A DNA stretch of 64,000 nt from JAHEKO01 sp965212505 (lineage in GTDB: Bacteria > Acidobacteriota > Thermoanaerobaculia > Multivoradales > JAHEKO01), in NCBI GenBank assembly GCA_965212505.1, contig OZ243123.1:2108001-2172000 (forward strand), read 5' to 3'. Below are positions 18,591-29,459 of this stretch, piece by piece (position 1 is the stretch's first letter; every line of letters begins with the position of its first letter). The notes beneath the pieces were generated by a model. The model had not been told where the DNA came from and searched no databases. It worked only from the letters and a program-made list of their open reading frames with translations. Both the position numbers and the translations under genes were made by a program.

Positions 18591-19439
18591 GTGTCGAGGG
18601 TCGACGACCTCTATCGCCTCCCCCTCTCCGAGTTCACCGCTGCCCGAAATGGGCTCGCCAAAGAGCTCCGGTCGCAGGGGCGTCGCGACCGAGCCCAAGA
18701 GATCCAGAGTCTCCGCAAGCCGTCGATTCCCGCTTGGATCGTCAACCACCTCTACTTCGAGCATCGCAAGGACTTCGATGCGCTTCGCCGCGCCGCTCAG
18801 GCTCAGTTTCGCGCGCTCGAGAGCGGCACCGCGCCGTCAGCAGAGGCGTTAGGGAGACGCCGGCGCTCATTGACGGAGCTTCTCCGTCACGCGGAAGAGA
18901 TCGCCGGTGAGGCGGGTAGTAGGTGGACGCCGGCGCTCCGCGTCAAGGTCACGCGGACCCTGGAGGCGATCGCCAACACGAGGGGAACGCTCTCCCTTCG
19001 GCCCGGACGTCTCGTGGAAGCGCTCGAGCCCGCCGGCTTCGACGCGCTGCTCGGAGCCAGCCTCGCACCAGGCTCCGTTGTAAAGGCCCGCAAGGCTGCT
19101 ACCGCTCCCGCCAAGGACAAAGCCTTGCGGAAAAAGAAGCTCCGCGAGGCGCGCACACTACGCGACCAGGCCAAGAAGGATGTCGCCGCCGCACGGCGCA
19201 AGCGTGGCGCGACGCTCCGTCGAGTCGATCAAGCCTCGAAGCGAGCCGCGCAGGCCGAAAAGAACGCACGAGCAGCCGAGGCTCGCGCGGCGGGTCTTCG
19301 CGAGGAGGCGCACCAGCGTGATGTAGAGCGTCGCCAGGCGAAGGGCGACCTCGACGCGGCCCAACGGGTCGTCGATCGAACCGAGCGAGAGCTCGCAAAC
19401 GCGCAGCGGCGACTCGAGCCCTTGGAGCGAGAGGACTAG
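18591..19439 (+). CDS. Hypothetical coiled-coil protein
   Basis: 282 residues from GTG 18591. The N-terminal part (VDDLYRLPLSEFTAARNGLA, RKPSIPAWIVNHL) resembles an uncharacterised family I recall mainly from actinobacteria and other soil bacteria, with the conserved pattern of a 'Y-LPxxEFxxARxxLAxxLR' opening and a PxxxAWxxN motif. The second half (about 165-282) is a long, highly charged, Ala/Arg/Lys-rich coiled coil with heptad-like AEKNARAAEARAAGLREEA. There is no signal peptide or transmembrane segment. The gene ends on a CTAG shared with the convergent VOC gene. Upstream in-frame starts would lie antisense in the MATE gene. Function unknown. Confidence 0.7.
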   Translation: MSRVDDLYRLPLSEFTAARNGLAKELRSQGRRDRAQEIQSLRKPSIPAWIVNHLYFEHRKDFDALRRAAQAQFRALESGTAPSAEALGRRRRSLTELLRHAEEIAGEAGSRWTPALRVKVTRTLEAIANTRGTLSLRPGRLVEALEPAGFDALLGASLAPGSVVKARKAATAPAKDKALRKKKLREARTLRDQAKKDVAAARRKRGATLRRVDQASKRAAQAEKNARAAEARAAGLREEAHQRDVERRQAKGDLDAAQRVVDRTERELANAQRRLEPLERED

Positions 19440-19843
19440 GCTTCGTCTACGGCTCCGGTATAGGTGGCGATGAACCAGCTATTGCCGGTCGGATCCTTGA
19501 TGCCTGCGCTCCGTTCGCCGTAGGGCATGTCCGCCGGCTCGTAGAGCGACTCGGCTCCACGCTCGATCGCTCGCTCGTACGTAGCGTCGGTGTCGGGTAC
19601 GTAGACGTGCACGGAGGCGTTGGAGACGGGCCAGTCGGGCCGAGCCTCCGTGAACTCGACCATCGAATCACCGATCTGCACTGCGCCGTGACGCACTACC
19701 CCGCTCTCTTCGAGGGTACGGTCGTCGACCTTGCCGCCGAAGGTCTCTACCAAGAAATCGAAGAGGCGCTCCGCCCCCTCGACAATTAGATAGGGGCTGA
19801 GGGCGCCGTAGCCGGGCGGTTTGAAGATCTGTTGCTCGCTCAT
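19436..19843 (-). CDS. VOC (glyoxalase/bleomycin resistance-like) superfamily protein
   Basis: 135 residues with the PhnB-like VOC pattern: LSPYLIVEGAERLFDFLVETFG, a repeat of beta-alpha-beta units, ASVHVYVPDTDATYERAIERGA and the closing IKDPTGNSWFIAT. VOC proteins are metal-dependent lyases, dioxygenases or antibiotic-binding proteins. This one has the one-chain PhnB-like layout, and its substrate is unknown. A GGGGAG Shine-Dalgarno lies upstream of the ATG. It converges with the coiled-coil gene, sharing the CTAG at 19436-19439 as both stop codons. Confidence 0.85.
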   Translation of the reverse strand: MSEQQIFKPPGYGALSPYLIVEGAERLFDFLVETFGGKVDDRTLEESGVVRHGAVQIGDSMVEFTEARPDWPVSNASVHVYVPDTDATYERAIERGAESLYEPADMPYGERSAGIKDPTGNSWFIATYTGAVDEA

Positions 19844-19915
19844 CGGTCCTACTCCCCTGACCGCGCCCCGAAGGCGAGACGCGAGTAGGATCGGGACCCT
19901 AGCAGAGGAGACGAG

Positions 19916-21355
19916 ATGGAGCGTGTAGAGCTGGCTGAAGGGCTACTGATCCCCAGAATTGTCACTGGGCTCTGGCAGATTGCCGACCTGGAGCGAGATG
20001 GCCGCGACCTCGATCGAGCGCAGGCGGTCGACGCGATGGTCCCCTACTTCGAAGCTGGACTCGACGCGTTCGACATGGCGGACCACTACGGCTCCGCCGA
20101 GCTCATCGCAGGCGAGTTCCGCCAACGCGAGCCCGATGTCCGTCTGCTCACCAAGTGGGTGCCGACACCCGGCGCCACCACGCTCGAGGAGACGCGGGAG
20201 GCGGTCCAACGAGCCCAGGAGCGCCTCGGCGTCACCCAACTCGACCTCCTCCAGTTCCATGCTTGGCGATATTCGGACGCGACCTACCTCGACTCACTCC
20301 TGCAGCTCGAAACGCTCCGGGCCGAGGGGCTCTTGCGCCACCTCGGACTGACCAACGTCGACACGGCTCATCTGCGCATGTTGCTCGAGACCGGGATCGA
20401 GATCGTTTCGAACCAGGTGTGCTTCTCACTCCTCGACCGACGGCCCTGTCAGGGCATGTTGGAGCTCTGCCGCCAGCGGGGCGTCGGCCTGCTCGCCTAC
20501 GGCACCCTGGCCGGCGGCTTCCTGACCGATCGTTATCTCGGCATGCCCGAACCCGACGCGGCAACCCTGGAGACCTGGTCGCAGATGAAGTATTCGCGTT
20601 TCCTCGACGTTGCCGGCGGCTGGGAACGCCTCCAGCGGCTTCTCGCCACCCTCGACCGGGTGGCTCAGCGTCGCGGGGCCTCGATTGCCAACGTCGCCGT
20701 TCGCTGGGTCCTCGACCAGCCGGGCGTCTCCGCGGTGATCGTCGGCGCACGCCTGGGAGCGAGCGAGCACATCCACGAAAACCTGCGGGTTCTCGAGCTC
20801 GAGTTGGACGCCGACGATGTGAGGGAGATCGAACGAGCTGCGGACGAGCTAGAACCGATTCCCGGCGACTGCGGCGACGAGTATCGACGACCGCCCTTCC
20901 TGACCGCTTCGGGCGATTTGAGTCACCACGTCGACAAGATGCCCGCCCCGTTTGCGACCCGCAAACTCGGAGACCGGACGCTGGCTCTCAGCGGCACGGT
21001 TTGGGAGGACCTGGCCGGCTTCAGCCGAGCTGTTCGAGTCGGGCAGCGGGTCCTCGTGTCCGGGACCACCGCAACCCACGGCCAACTCGCGATCGGTGGT
21101 TCCGATCCGGCGTCGCAGACGCACTTCGTCATCGACAAGCTCGAAGGGGCGATCCAGTCGCTCGGAGGCGAGCTTCGAGACGTCGTCCGGACGCGGATCT
21201 TCGTCCCTCCGGGCGCCGATTGGGAGCCTGTCGCCCGAGCGCACGGAGAGCGCTTTGCGTCGGTGCAGCCGGCGAATACCATGGTTCACTCGGGCGTCAT
21301 CGGCGACGAGTACCTGGTGGAAATCGAAGCGGAAGCGATCGTTCCCGCAGACTAG
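19916..21355 (+). CDS. Aldo/keto reductase fused to a Rid (YjgF/YER057c) domain
   Basis: 479 residues with two domains. Residues about 1-325 are an aldo/keto reductase. The tetrad is visible as FDMADHYG (Asp and Tyr), LLTKWVP (Lys) and LLQFHAW (His), with an NADPH-site-like region GVSAVIVGARLGASEHIHENL. Residues about 345-479 are a Rid-family domain (RVLVSGTTATHG, LEGAIQSLGGELRDVVRTRIFV, EYLVEIEAEAIV). Canonical RidA hydrolyses reactive enamines/imines using an Arg in PARSCVEV; the equivalent here is PANTMVHSG, so that Arg is missing. The fusion suggests reduction coupled to handling of a reactive carbonyl or imine; this is inference. GAGGAGA lies before the ATG. Confidence 0.88.
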   Translation: MERVELAEGLLIPRIVTGLWQIADLERDGRDLDRAQAVDAMVPYFEAGLDAFDMADHYGSAELIAGEFRQREPDVRLLTKWVPTPGATTLEETREAVQRAQERLGVTQLDLLQFHAWRYSDATYLDSLLQLETLRAEGLLRHLGLTNVDTAHLRMLLETGIEIVSNQVCFSLLDRRPCQGMLELCRQRGVGLLAYGTLAGGFLTDRYLGMPEPDAATLETWSQMKYSRFLDVAGGWERLQRLLATLDRVAQRRGASIANVAVRWVLDQPGVSAVIVGARLGASEHIHENLRVLELELDADDVREIERAADELEPIPGDCGDEYRRPPFLTASGDLSHHVDKMPAPFATRKLGDRTLALSGTVWEDLAGFSRAVRVGQRVLVSGTTATHGQLAIGGSDPASQTHFVIDKLEGAIQSLGGELRDVVRTRIFVPPGADWEPVARAHGERFASVQPANTMVHSGVIGDEYLVEIEAEAIVPAD

Positions 21356-22113
21356 CCGCAGAAGGCGTCGGTCGACCCAAACTCCACGTCGACCCAACGG
21401 AGGCCGCGTTCGAGCGGCGCGGTGTCGAGGACTCTTGAGCCGGTCGAGTTCTCGAGCCAGAGCTGTTCGCTCCGAGCCAGGCGGCCCGCCTCGATCACCA
21501 GCACAGCTCTTCCGCGGCGGCCCGGAAGTTCGAAGAAGATGCGGTCTTCGACCCAGATGGCGCCGTCGACGTCTTTGGCGTTCGTGTAACTAACGAGACG
21601 TACGCCGATCTTGCGAATGCCGTGTTCGAAGAGCGACTTCAGTTCCGACTCCTCGATCGAACCGTTGCCGTCGTCCTTCCAGAGGGCGAGGTAACGCCAG
21701 TTGCGGTCGGCGCCGCTGACGACCCCGTCGCCGTTGGTATCGAGAATGCCCAAGGTCCCGCACCTCGCACGAACCGGGCCGTCGGGCTCGGGGACCGACA
21801 GCTGCTCTGGCTTCGAGGGTAGCGGCTCAGAGTCGACCTCGGGCGGTTTGGGCTCGACGGGTGTGAGGGGAGTCCCCGGTGGCGGCGGTTCCACGTCCGG
21901 CGTCTGACCCAACTCCCGAAGACGCGCTTCGAGCGCGGCCTGGGCCGCCTCTGAAAGGCCGGCCTCGAGGCGCGCCAGCTCGTTCCGAAGCTCGACGATG
22001 CGCTCAATCGTCTCCTCCTCGGTGGGCTCCTCCCCACGGGCGGCTCCCGGGCCGAAGCCAAGAACGAGCGCGATCATCATCGCCTGGGCGCTGCTCTTGC
22101 AGAATTTGTTCAC
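21352..22113 (-). CDS. Secreted EF-hand-containing hypothetical protein
   Basis: 253 residues from GTG 22113, which gives a good signal peptide (SSAQAMMIALVLGFGPGAARG) and lies 4 bases after the stop of the preceding gene. Next come a coiled coil (about 30-65, ERIVELRNELARLEAGL), a Pro/Glu-rich linker, and a pair of EF-hand-like calcium loops (DTNGDGVVSGAD, then KDDGNGSIEESELKSL). The C-terminal part, about 185-253, is beta-rich with FELPGRRGRAVLVIEAG. It probably acts in the periplasm or outside the cell. It is the last gene of the 24123-21352 operon, and its stop overlaps the AKR-Rid stop in one CTAG. An ATG further upstream is possible but would overlap the neighbour. Confidence 0.7.
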   Translation of the reverse strand: MNKFCKSSAQAMMIALVLGFGPGAARGEEPTEEETIERIVELRNELARLEAGLSEAAQAALEARLRELGQTPDVEPPPPGTPLTPVEPKPPEVDSEPLPSKPEQLSVPEPDGPVRARCGTLGILDTNGDGVVSGADRNWRYLALWKDDGNGSIEESELKSLFEHGIRKIGVRLVSYTNAKDVDGAIWVEDRIFFELPGRRGRAVLVIEAGRLARSEQLWLENSTGSRVLDTAPLERGLRWVDVEFGSTDAFCG

Positions 22114-22117
22114 GAGC

Positions 22118-22870
22118 CTATTCCGAAGGGGCAGCTTGCGCCGGTGGACTGAGACGAGTCTCCTCGAACGGCTCACCCACCGAGGCGGCCTCTACGGTCA
22201 TGCTTTCGAGGCGGTGCCCGAACTCGTATTCGACGCGGAACGGCAGCATCAACCCGCCGATCTCTCGAAAGTCGTCGAAGAACGCTCGCTGGCGCATCGG
22301 GTCCGCCGATTGGGTGAAGTCGTTGACCTGACTATCGATCGCAACTTCGAGGTAGGTGTCCGGGTCGAGGTACCAATGCTCCTCCGCCTCGCCAGGCAGG
22401 CGGACCAGGAGCTCGAGCACCGGAATCCCGTCGACCTCGGAGTGGCCGACGAACTCCACCGCCACGCCGAGAGCGTTCGAAGGGAAGAGCGGCGGAATGA
22501 AGAGAGACTCCCGTTCGACCAGCGCCTTGTAGGGCCCGTCTTCGAGTCGCGCAGTCTCCGGCTGGAGGAGCGGGTGACGCCACCAGGGGCCCTGCGCGTC
22601 TCGGGCTCGGATCGCCTCGCCGCCGAGGACCCGGAAGTCGAGCCGATAGCGATCGCCCGATGCGCGCACGAGTTCGAACGCCTCATGGTCGGAGAAGGTC
22701 GCATAGATCCCGCGCATGTGGATCGACGTCGCTTCAGACCAGCGGTCCTCGCCTCCCCGGGCTTCCACGTACCGGGCGACGATCTCGTCGGCGCTCAACT
22801 CTCCCTCTGCGAGCGCACCGCTTGGCAGAAGTACCAGCGACACAAGCGCGCAGGTCCACAGTCGACTCAA
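22118..22870 (-). CDS. LolA-like outer-membrane lipoprotein-sorting family protein
   Basis: 250 residues from TTG 22870. The TTG overlaps the TGA of the propeller gene (TTGA) and has GGGAG 6 nt upstream. A signal peptide is followed by ADEIVARYVEARGGEDRWSEA, the usual start of the periplasmic LolA/DUF-type 'outer membrane lipoprotein-sorting' family. Beta strands then include WYLDPDTYLEVAID and LMLPFRVEYEFG. These proteins bind lipid or lipoprotein in a half-barrel. It differs from true LolA in context, so lipoprotein transport is not certain. The open frame extends upstream, but that part is antisense-like, Arg-rich sequence inside the propeller gene. Confidence 0.82.
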   Translation of the reverse strand: MSRLWTCALVSLVLLPSGALAEGELSADEIVARYVEARGGEDRWSEATSIHMRGIYATFSDHEAFELVRASGDRYRLDFRVLGGEAIRARDAQGPWWRHPLLQPETARLEDGPYKALVERESLFIPPLFPSNALGVAVEFVGHSEVDGIPVLELLVRLPGEAEEHWYLDPDTYLEVAIDSQVNDFTQSADPMRQRAFFDDFREIGGLMLPFRVEYEFGHRLESMTVEAASVGEPFEETRLSPPAQAAPSE

Positions 22871-24123
22871 GGTTGTCTCCCCTCTTCGGTGTGAGGCGCT
22901 TCGAGCGATGGTCGGCCGACCTCCAGGCTCACCAGCTCGTCGAAGTCGCGCAGGTAGAGGCGGCCGTTGGAGAGGCTTGGCGCGGTCCAGGCGCGACCGG
23001 TGGTGGCCTGCGCTCGGCTCAGTTCGTTGTATCTCTCGGGCGTCGCCTCGACCAGAGCCACGACGCCTCCGTCGCTCAGGACAAACAGCAGATCCCCGGC
23101 GGCGATGAGCGAGCCCTTGCCAAACCCTCTCTTGGACCAGAGACGTTCTCCAGTTTCGGCATCGAGACAACGGAAGGTGCCGTTGTCGAAGCCGTACAGA
23201 TGGCCGCCCACCAGGACCGCGGTGTTGAAGTGGTTCCTCATGAGGCGCTCGTTCCAAAGCTCCTCGACCCCGAACCCCTCCTCGGTGTTGGCGATCTTCA
23301 ACATCGATCCGCCGAAGCCGTCGTCGGCGCTGGCGACGAAGATCCGATCCGGAGGGTAGAAGATCGGCGTAGTGATGACGGCCAAAGCCGCCGTCGAGTG
23401 CTTCCAGAGGACGTCGCCCGCGGTCGACAGCGAGACGACTTCGTTGCCCACCCTCCGGAAGAATACGTACTGTCGAACGCCTCCGATCTCGACCGCGATC
23501 GGCGAGGAGTAGCCCGACGGCCCCTGGAGCGCGCTCCAGCGCTCCTCTCCCGTACGTTTGTCGAGCGCCACGACTCCGGGCACCTCAGCAGTCGCTCCGA
23601 GCTCGAGAACGAGGAGGTCGCCGTCGACCAAGGGCGACACCGAGTAGCCGAAGCGTGGCGCGTCACCGCCGAACTCCCTCTTCCAGAGCAGCTCGCCGTC
23701 CGCGCGCGACAGGGCGACGATCGTCCCGGCCGACGAGGCTGTGTAAAGCCGATCTCCGTCGAGGGTTGGCGTCGTGCGGGGACCGGTGTCGCCCAAGTCC
23801 GAGGTTTTGCTCTCGCCGAGCGTCACCTCCCACACCGTCGCGCCTGTTGCGGCGTCGAGGCAGAGAACCTTCTCTTCCCCACCTTCGGAGGCCATCGTGT
23901 AGAGCCGGTCGCCGGCCGCGGCGACACCCGAGTAGCCGGGCCCGATCGACCGACGCCACACGTGGCGCGGCCCGTCCGCACCCCAGGTGGTCAAAAGGTC
24001 TGTTTCGCTGCTGGTCCCGTGGCGGCTGGGTCCGCGATGCTGTGGCCAGTCGCTCGCCCCCGCGCTGGCGATCGCAAGCACCGACACCGCGAGCCCGGCC
24101 GCAAGTGCGTTCTTCGGTCTCAT
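22867..24123 (-). CDS. Secreted PQQ-like beta-propeller protein
   Basis: 418 residues from ATG 24123, which starts a signal peptide (NALAAGLAVSVLAIASAGAS). The mature N-terminus is DWPQHRGPSRHG, and blades are marked by LDAATGATVWEV, RADGELLWKREFGG, DKRTGEERWS and LDAETGERLWSKRG. This is the outer-membrane BamB-like/PQQ propeller architecture without a dehydrogenase active site; nothing shows that it binds PQQ. Unlike the gene at 2823-5183 it lacks the esterase-fold tail. First of three translationally coupled envelope genes. Confidence 0.87.
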   Translation of the reverse strand: MRPKNALAAGLAVSVLAIASAGASDWPQHRGPSRHGTSSETDLLTTWGADGPRHVWRRSIGPGYSGVAAAGDRLYTMASEGGEEKVLCLDAATGATVWEVTLGESKTSDLGDTGPRTTPTLDGDRLYTASSAGTIVALSRADGELLWKREFGGDAPRFGYSVSPLVDGDLLVLELGATAEVPGVVALDKRTGEERWSALQGPSGYSSPIAVEIGGVRQYVFFRRVGNEVVSLSTAGDVLWKHSTAALAVITTPIFYPPDRIFVASADDGFGGSMLKIANTEEGFGVEELWNERLMRNHFNTAVLVGGHLYGFDNGTFRCLDAETGERLWSKRGFGKGSLIAAGDLLFVLSDGGVVALVEATPERYNELSRAQATTGRAWTAPSLSNGRLYLRDFDELVSLEVGRPSLEAPHTEEGRQP

Positions 24124-24220
24124 GTCCCGATCGTACCTTCGTCGCTCGAGAGCTCGCCGCCTTTCTGCCCCGCGAGCCCGCAAAACGCCGATTTCGCTGC
24201 ATGAACAGTGGCATTTTCAG

Positions 24221-24248
24221 TTGACATCGACGGAACAGAAAGTACAAT
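24221..24248 (+). promoter_or_regulatory. Near-consensus sigma-70 promoter for the M23 peptidase gene
   Basis: TTGACA at 24221-24226 is a perfect -35. TACAAT at 24243-24248 matches 5 of 6 of the -10, and the spacer is 16 bp. It lies in an A/T-richer stretch than its surroundings and would start an RNA about 60 nt before the ATG at 24316. The region 24124-24315 contains no gene. Confidence 0.7.
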
Positions 24249-24315
24249 ACGCCCGTCCTGAGCAGCGCGGGCTGTTGCAATCCTCACGGAAAACCGTTCT
24301 AAAAACTAAGACCGG

Positions 24316-25179
24316 ATGGGGCTTAAGCACCACACCGTTATCTTCGTGCCGCATGCGCGTGCACGTTTCCGAAAGTGGCGAATCACCAATCGCCAGCTCG
24401 GAATCCTGGGCGGCACCTTTGCCGTCCTCTTCATCGGCTCGCTGTTCACGACCTGGTCGTTCTTCACAAATACGATCGATCGAGCTGAGCTCGATCGTGT
24501 CCGAACGGAGAACGAGAGCCTCCGGCAGGTCAACGGCTCGTTCGAAGACAGCATTCGCGAGCTCGAGAATCAGCTGGATCAGTTCGAGAGCAAGACTCGC
24601 GAGCTGGCGATCGTTGCCGGGCTCGAGAGCGTCGAGGCCGGGCAGACTGCAGGGATCGGCGGGCCCAATCAGCCGGAGCCGGCGGGCCTCCTCGGCCTGT
24701 CTGAGCGATCCGAGTCGCTGAGTGGCGATCTCGGTCGGGTCGGCGAAGCGCTGGACGAGCGTCGCCGTTGGATTTCCGCTACCCCGGCGATTACACCGGT
24801 TCGCGGCATTCTGACGAGCGGCTTCGGCTACCGTAGCGATCCGGTCACCGGAAAGCGCTCGCTGCACCAGGGGGTCGACATCTCGACCGCACCAGGGCGC
24901 CCGGTTCGGGTGACCGCCGACGGCGTCGTCATCACCGCCGAGCGGATGGGGCAACTCGGCAAGGCGGTCTACGTCTCGCACGGCTACGGATTGGTCACTC
25001 GCTACGGGCATCTGTCGAGCATCGACGTAGAGCCGGGCCAGCGAGTTCGCCGAGGCGATCCGATCGGACGGGTCGGAAGCACAGGGAAGTCCACTGGCTA
25101 CCACCTCCACTACGAGGTGCGCGAGGACGGCCGGGCGGTGAATCCCATCGCCTATCTCCTCGAGAGCCCCGCCGGCTAG
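24316..25179 (+). CDS. M23 family (LytM) metallopeptidase, membrane-anchored
   Basis: 287 residues. A cytoplasmic basic N-terminus is followed by a transmembrane helix (LGILGGTFAVLFIGSLF, about 28-46), a coiled coil (about 50-100, RTENESLRQVNGS), and an M23 domain (about 155-287). The zinc-site motifs are HQGVDIS, RYGHLS and HLHYEV, all intact, so the enzyme should be active, unlike EnvC/NlpD-type activators. It likely cuts peptidoglycan cross-links or activates other hydrolases in the periplasm. It has the strongest promoter I can see in the window and lies just before secA. Confidence 0.9.
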   Translation: MGLKHHTVIFVPHARARFRKWRITNRQLGILGGTFAVLFIGSLFTTWSFFTNTIDRAELDRVRTENESLRQVNGSFEDSIRELENQLDQFESKTRELAIVAGLESVEAGQTAGIGGPNQPEPAGLLGLSERSESLSGDLGRVGEALDERRRWISATPAITPVRGILTSGFGYRSDPVTGKRSLHQGVDISTAPGRPVRVTADGVVITAERMGQLGKAVYVSHGYGLVTRYGHLSSIDVEPGQRVRRGDPIGRVGSTGKSTGYHLHYEVREDGRAVNPIAYLLESPAG

Positions 25180-25230
25180 GCGACCGGCTTCACCAGCGCC
25201 CAGACGCCGATCAGGAGCCGGGGAATACCC

Positions 25231-25239
25231 TGCTACACT
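25231..25239 (+). promoter_or_regulatory. Extended -10 box TGCTACACT upstream of secA
   Basis: TGC-TACACT followed by CCGCC. It would give a leader of about 50 nt before the ATG at 25296. Within this leader GTGAGG (25257-25262) and CCTCAC (25272-25277) can pair over a 9-nt loop; the meaning of that small hairpin is unknown. Confidence 0.4.
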
Positions 25240-25295
25240 CCGCCTGTTTCACTCCCGTGAGGCGTGCCTGACCTCACCAGGATGCGTGTACCCAA

Positions 25296-27988
<2,693 letters not shown>

Positions 27989-27992
<4 letters not shown>

Positions 27993-29452
27993 GCAGGACC
28001 CGACCCGGCCTCACCTTCGACGACGTACTGATCGAGCCCGCCTACTCGGCGGTACACCCGAACCACGTCGATCTCCGAACTCCACTCTGCCGCGGCATCG
28101 AAATGACGATCCCGATCGTCGCTGCAGCGATGGACACCGTCACCGAGGCGCAACTCGCCATCGCGCTTGCCCAAGAGGGTGGCGTCGGCGTCATTCACAA
28201 GAACATGTCGATCGACGAGCAGGGCGCAGAGATCGACCGCGTGAAGCGCAGCGAGGCCGGCATGATCGTCGACCCGATGACCATGCGGCCCGAGCAGAAG
28301 ATCCACGAGGCGCTGGGGATGATGGCGCACTACAAGATCTCCGGGGTTCCAGTGACCGACGCCGAGGGCCGTCTCGTAGGCATCCTCACGAACCGAGATC
28401 TGCGCTTCGAGACCAACCACGATCGGACGATCGGCGAAGTGATGACGCGAGAGAAGCTCATCACGGTACCGCCGGGCACAACCTTGGAGGAGGCCAAGGC
28501 CGTCCTCCACGAGCACCGCATCGAAAAGCTCCTTGTCGTCGATGACGCCAACAACCTGACCGGTCTCATCACGGTCAAGGACATCGAGAAGACGATCAAG
28601 TTCCCCAACGCCTGCAAGGACTCTCTCGGCCGCCTTCGCGTGGGCGGGGCGATCGGCGCGGCGGGTGATTATCTCGACCGCGCTCAGACCCTCATCGACG
28701 CTCAGGTCGACGTTCTGATCATGGATTCCTCGCACGCCCACAGCACGGGTGTTCTAGACGCCGTTGCAACGCTTCGAGAGCGCTTCCCCGAGGCGCGAAT
28801 CATCGCCGGCAACGTTGGCACCGAGGCCGGATCACGGGCTCTCGTGGAGCGGGGCGTCGATGCCGTCAAGGTCGGAATCGGACCGGGCTCGATCTGCACC
28901 ACCCGCATCGTGACCGGTGCGGGCATGCCCCAGATCACCGCCATCGCCGACTGTGTACGCGCCGCCGCCGAGGCCGGCATCCCGGTCATCGCCGACGGTG
29001 GAATCAAGTTCTCCGGCGACATCACCAAGTCGATCGCCGCCGGCGCGCACTCAGTGATGATCGGCTCCCTCTTCGCCGGTACCGAAGAGAGTCCGGGCGA
29101 GACGATCCTCTACCAGGGGCGGACCTTCAAGGCGCACCGAGGCATGGGCTCGCTCTCCGCGATGTCCAAGGGCAGCGCGGATCGGTATTTCCAGGAGGGC
29201 GAAGGCCAGCTGAGCAAGATGGTCCCGGAGGGGATCGAGGGCATGGTGCCGTTCAAGGGCAGCCTCCATCAGATGCTGCCACAGCTCGTCGGTGGACTGC
29301 GCTCCGGGATGGGTCTCTCTGGATGCGAGACGATCGACAAGCTCCGCACGGAGTCCAGGTTCATCCAGATCAGCGCCGCCGGCCTCAAAGAGAGCCACGC
29401 TCACGACGTGGTGATCACGAAGGAAGCGCCGAACTACTGGATCGAGCGCTGA
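27989..29452 (+). CDS. guaB: Inosine-5'-monophosphate dehydrogenase
   Basis: 487 residues. It opens with RPGLTFDDVLIEPAYS, has two CBS domains (about 95-210) inserted in the TIM barrel, the catalytic Cys in GPGSICTTR, and YQGRTFKAHRGMGSL with the flap. It oxidises IMP to XMP with NAD, the first committed step to GMP. The ATG at 27989 overlaps the secA stop; an upstream in-frame ATG at 27971 would lie inside secA and is less likely. Guanine-nucleotide synthesis coupled to secA is unusual but probably just operon neighbourhood. Confidence 0.97.
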
Positions 29453-29459
29453 GCTTTCG

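Noticed and set aside
17157..18764. 535-codon minus-strand frame overlapping the MATE gene
   Set aside because: A different frame from the transporter, Arg/Gly-rich and without domains; the MATE frame has clear helices.
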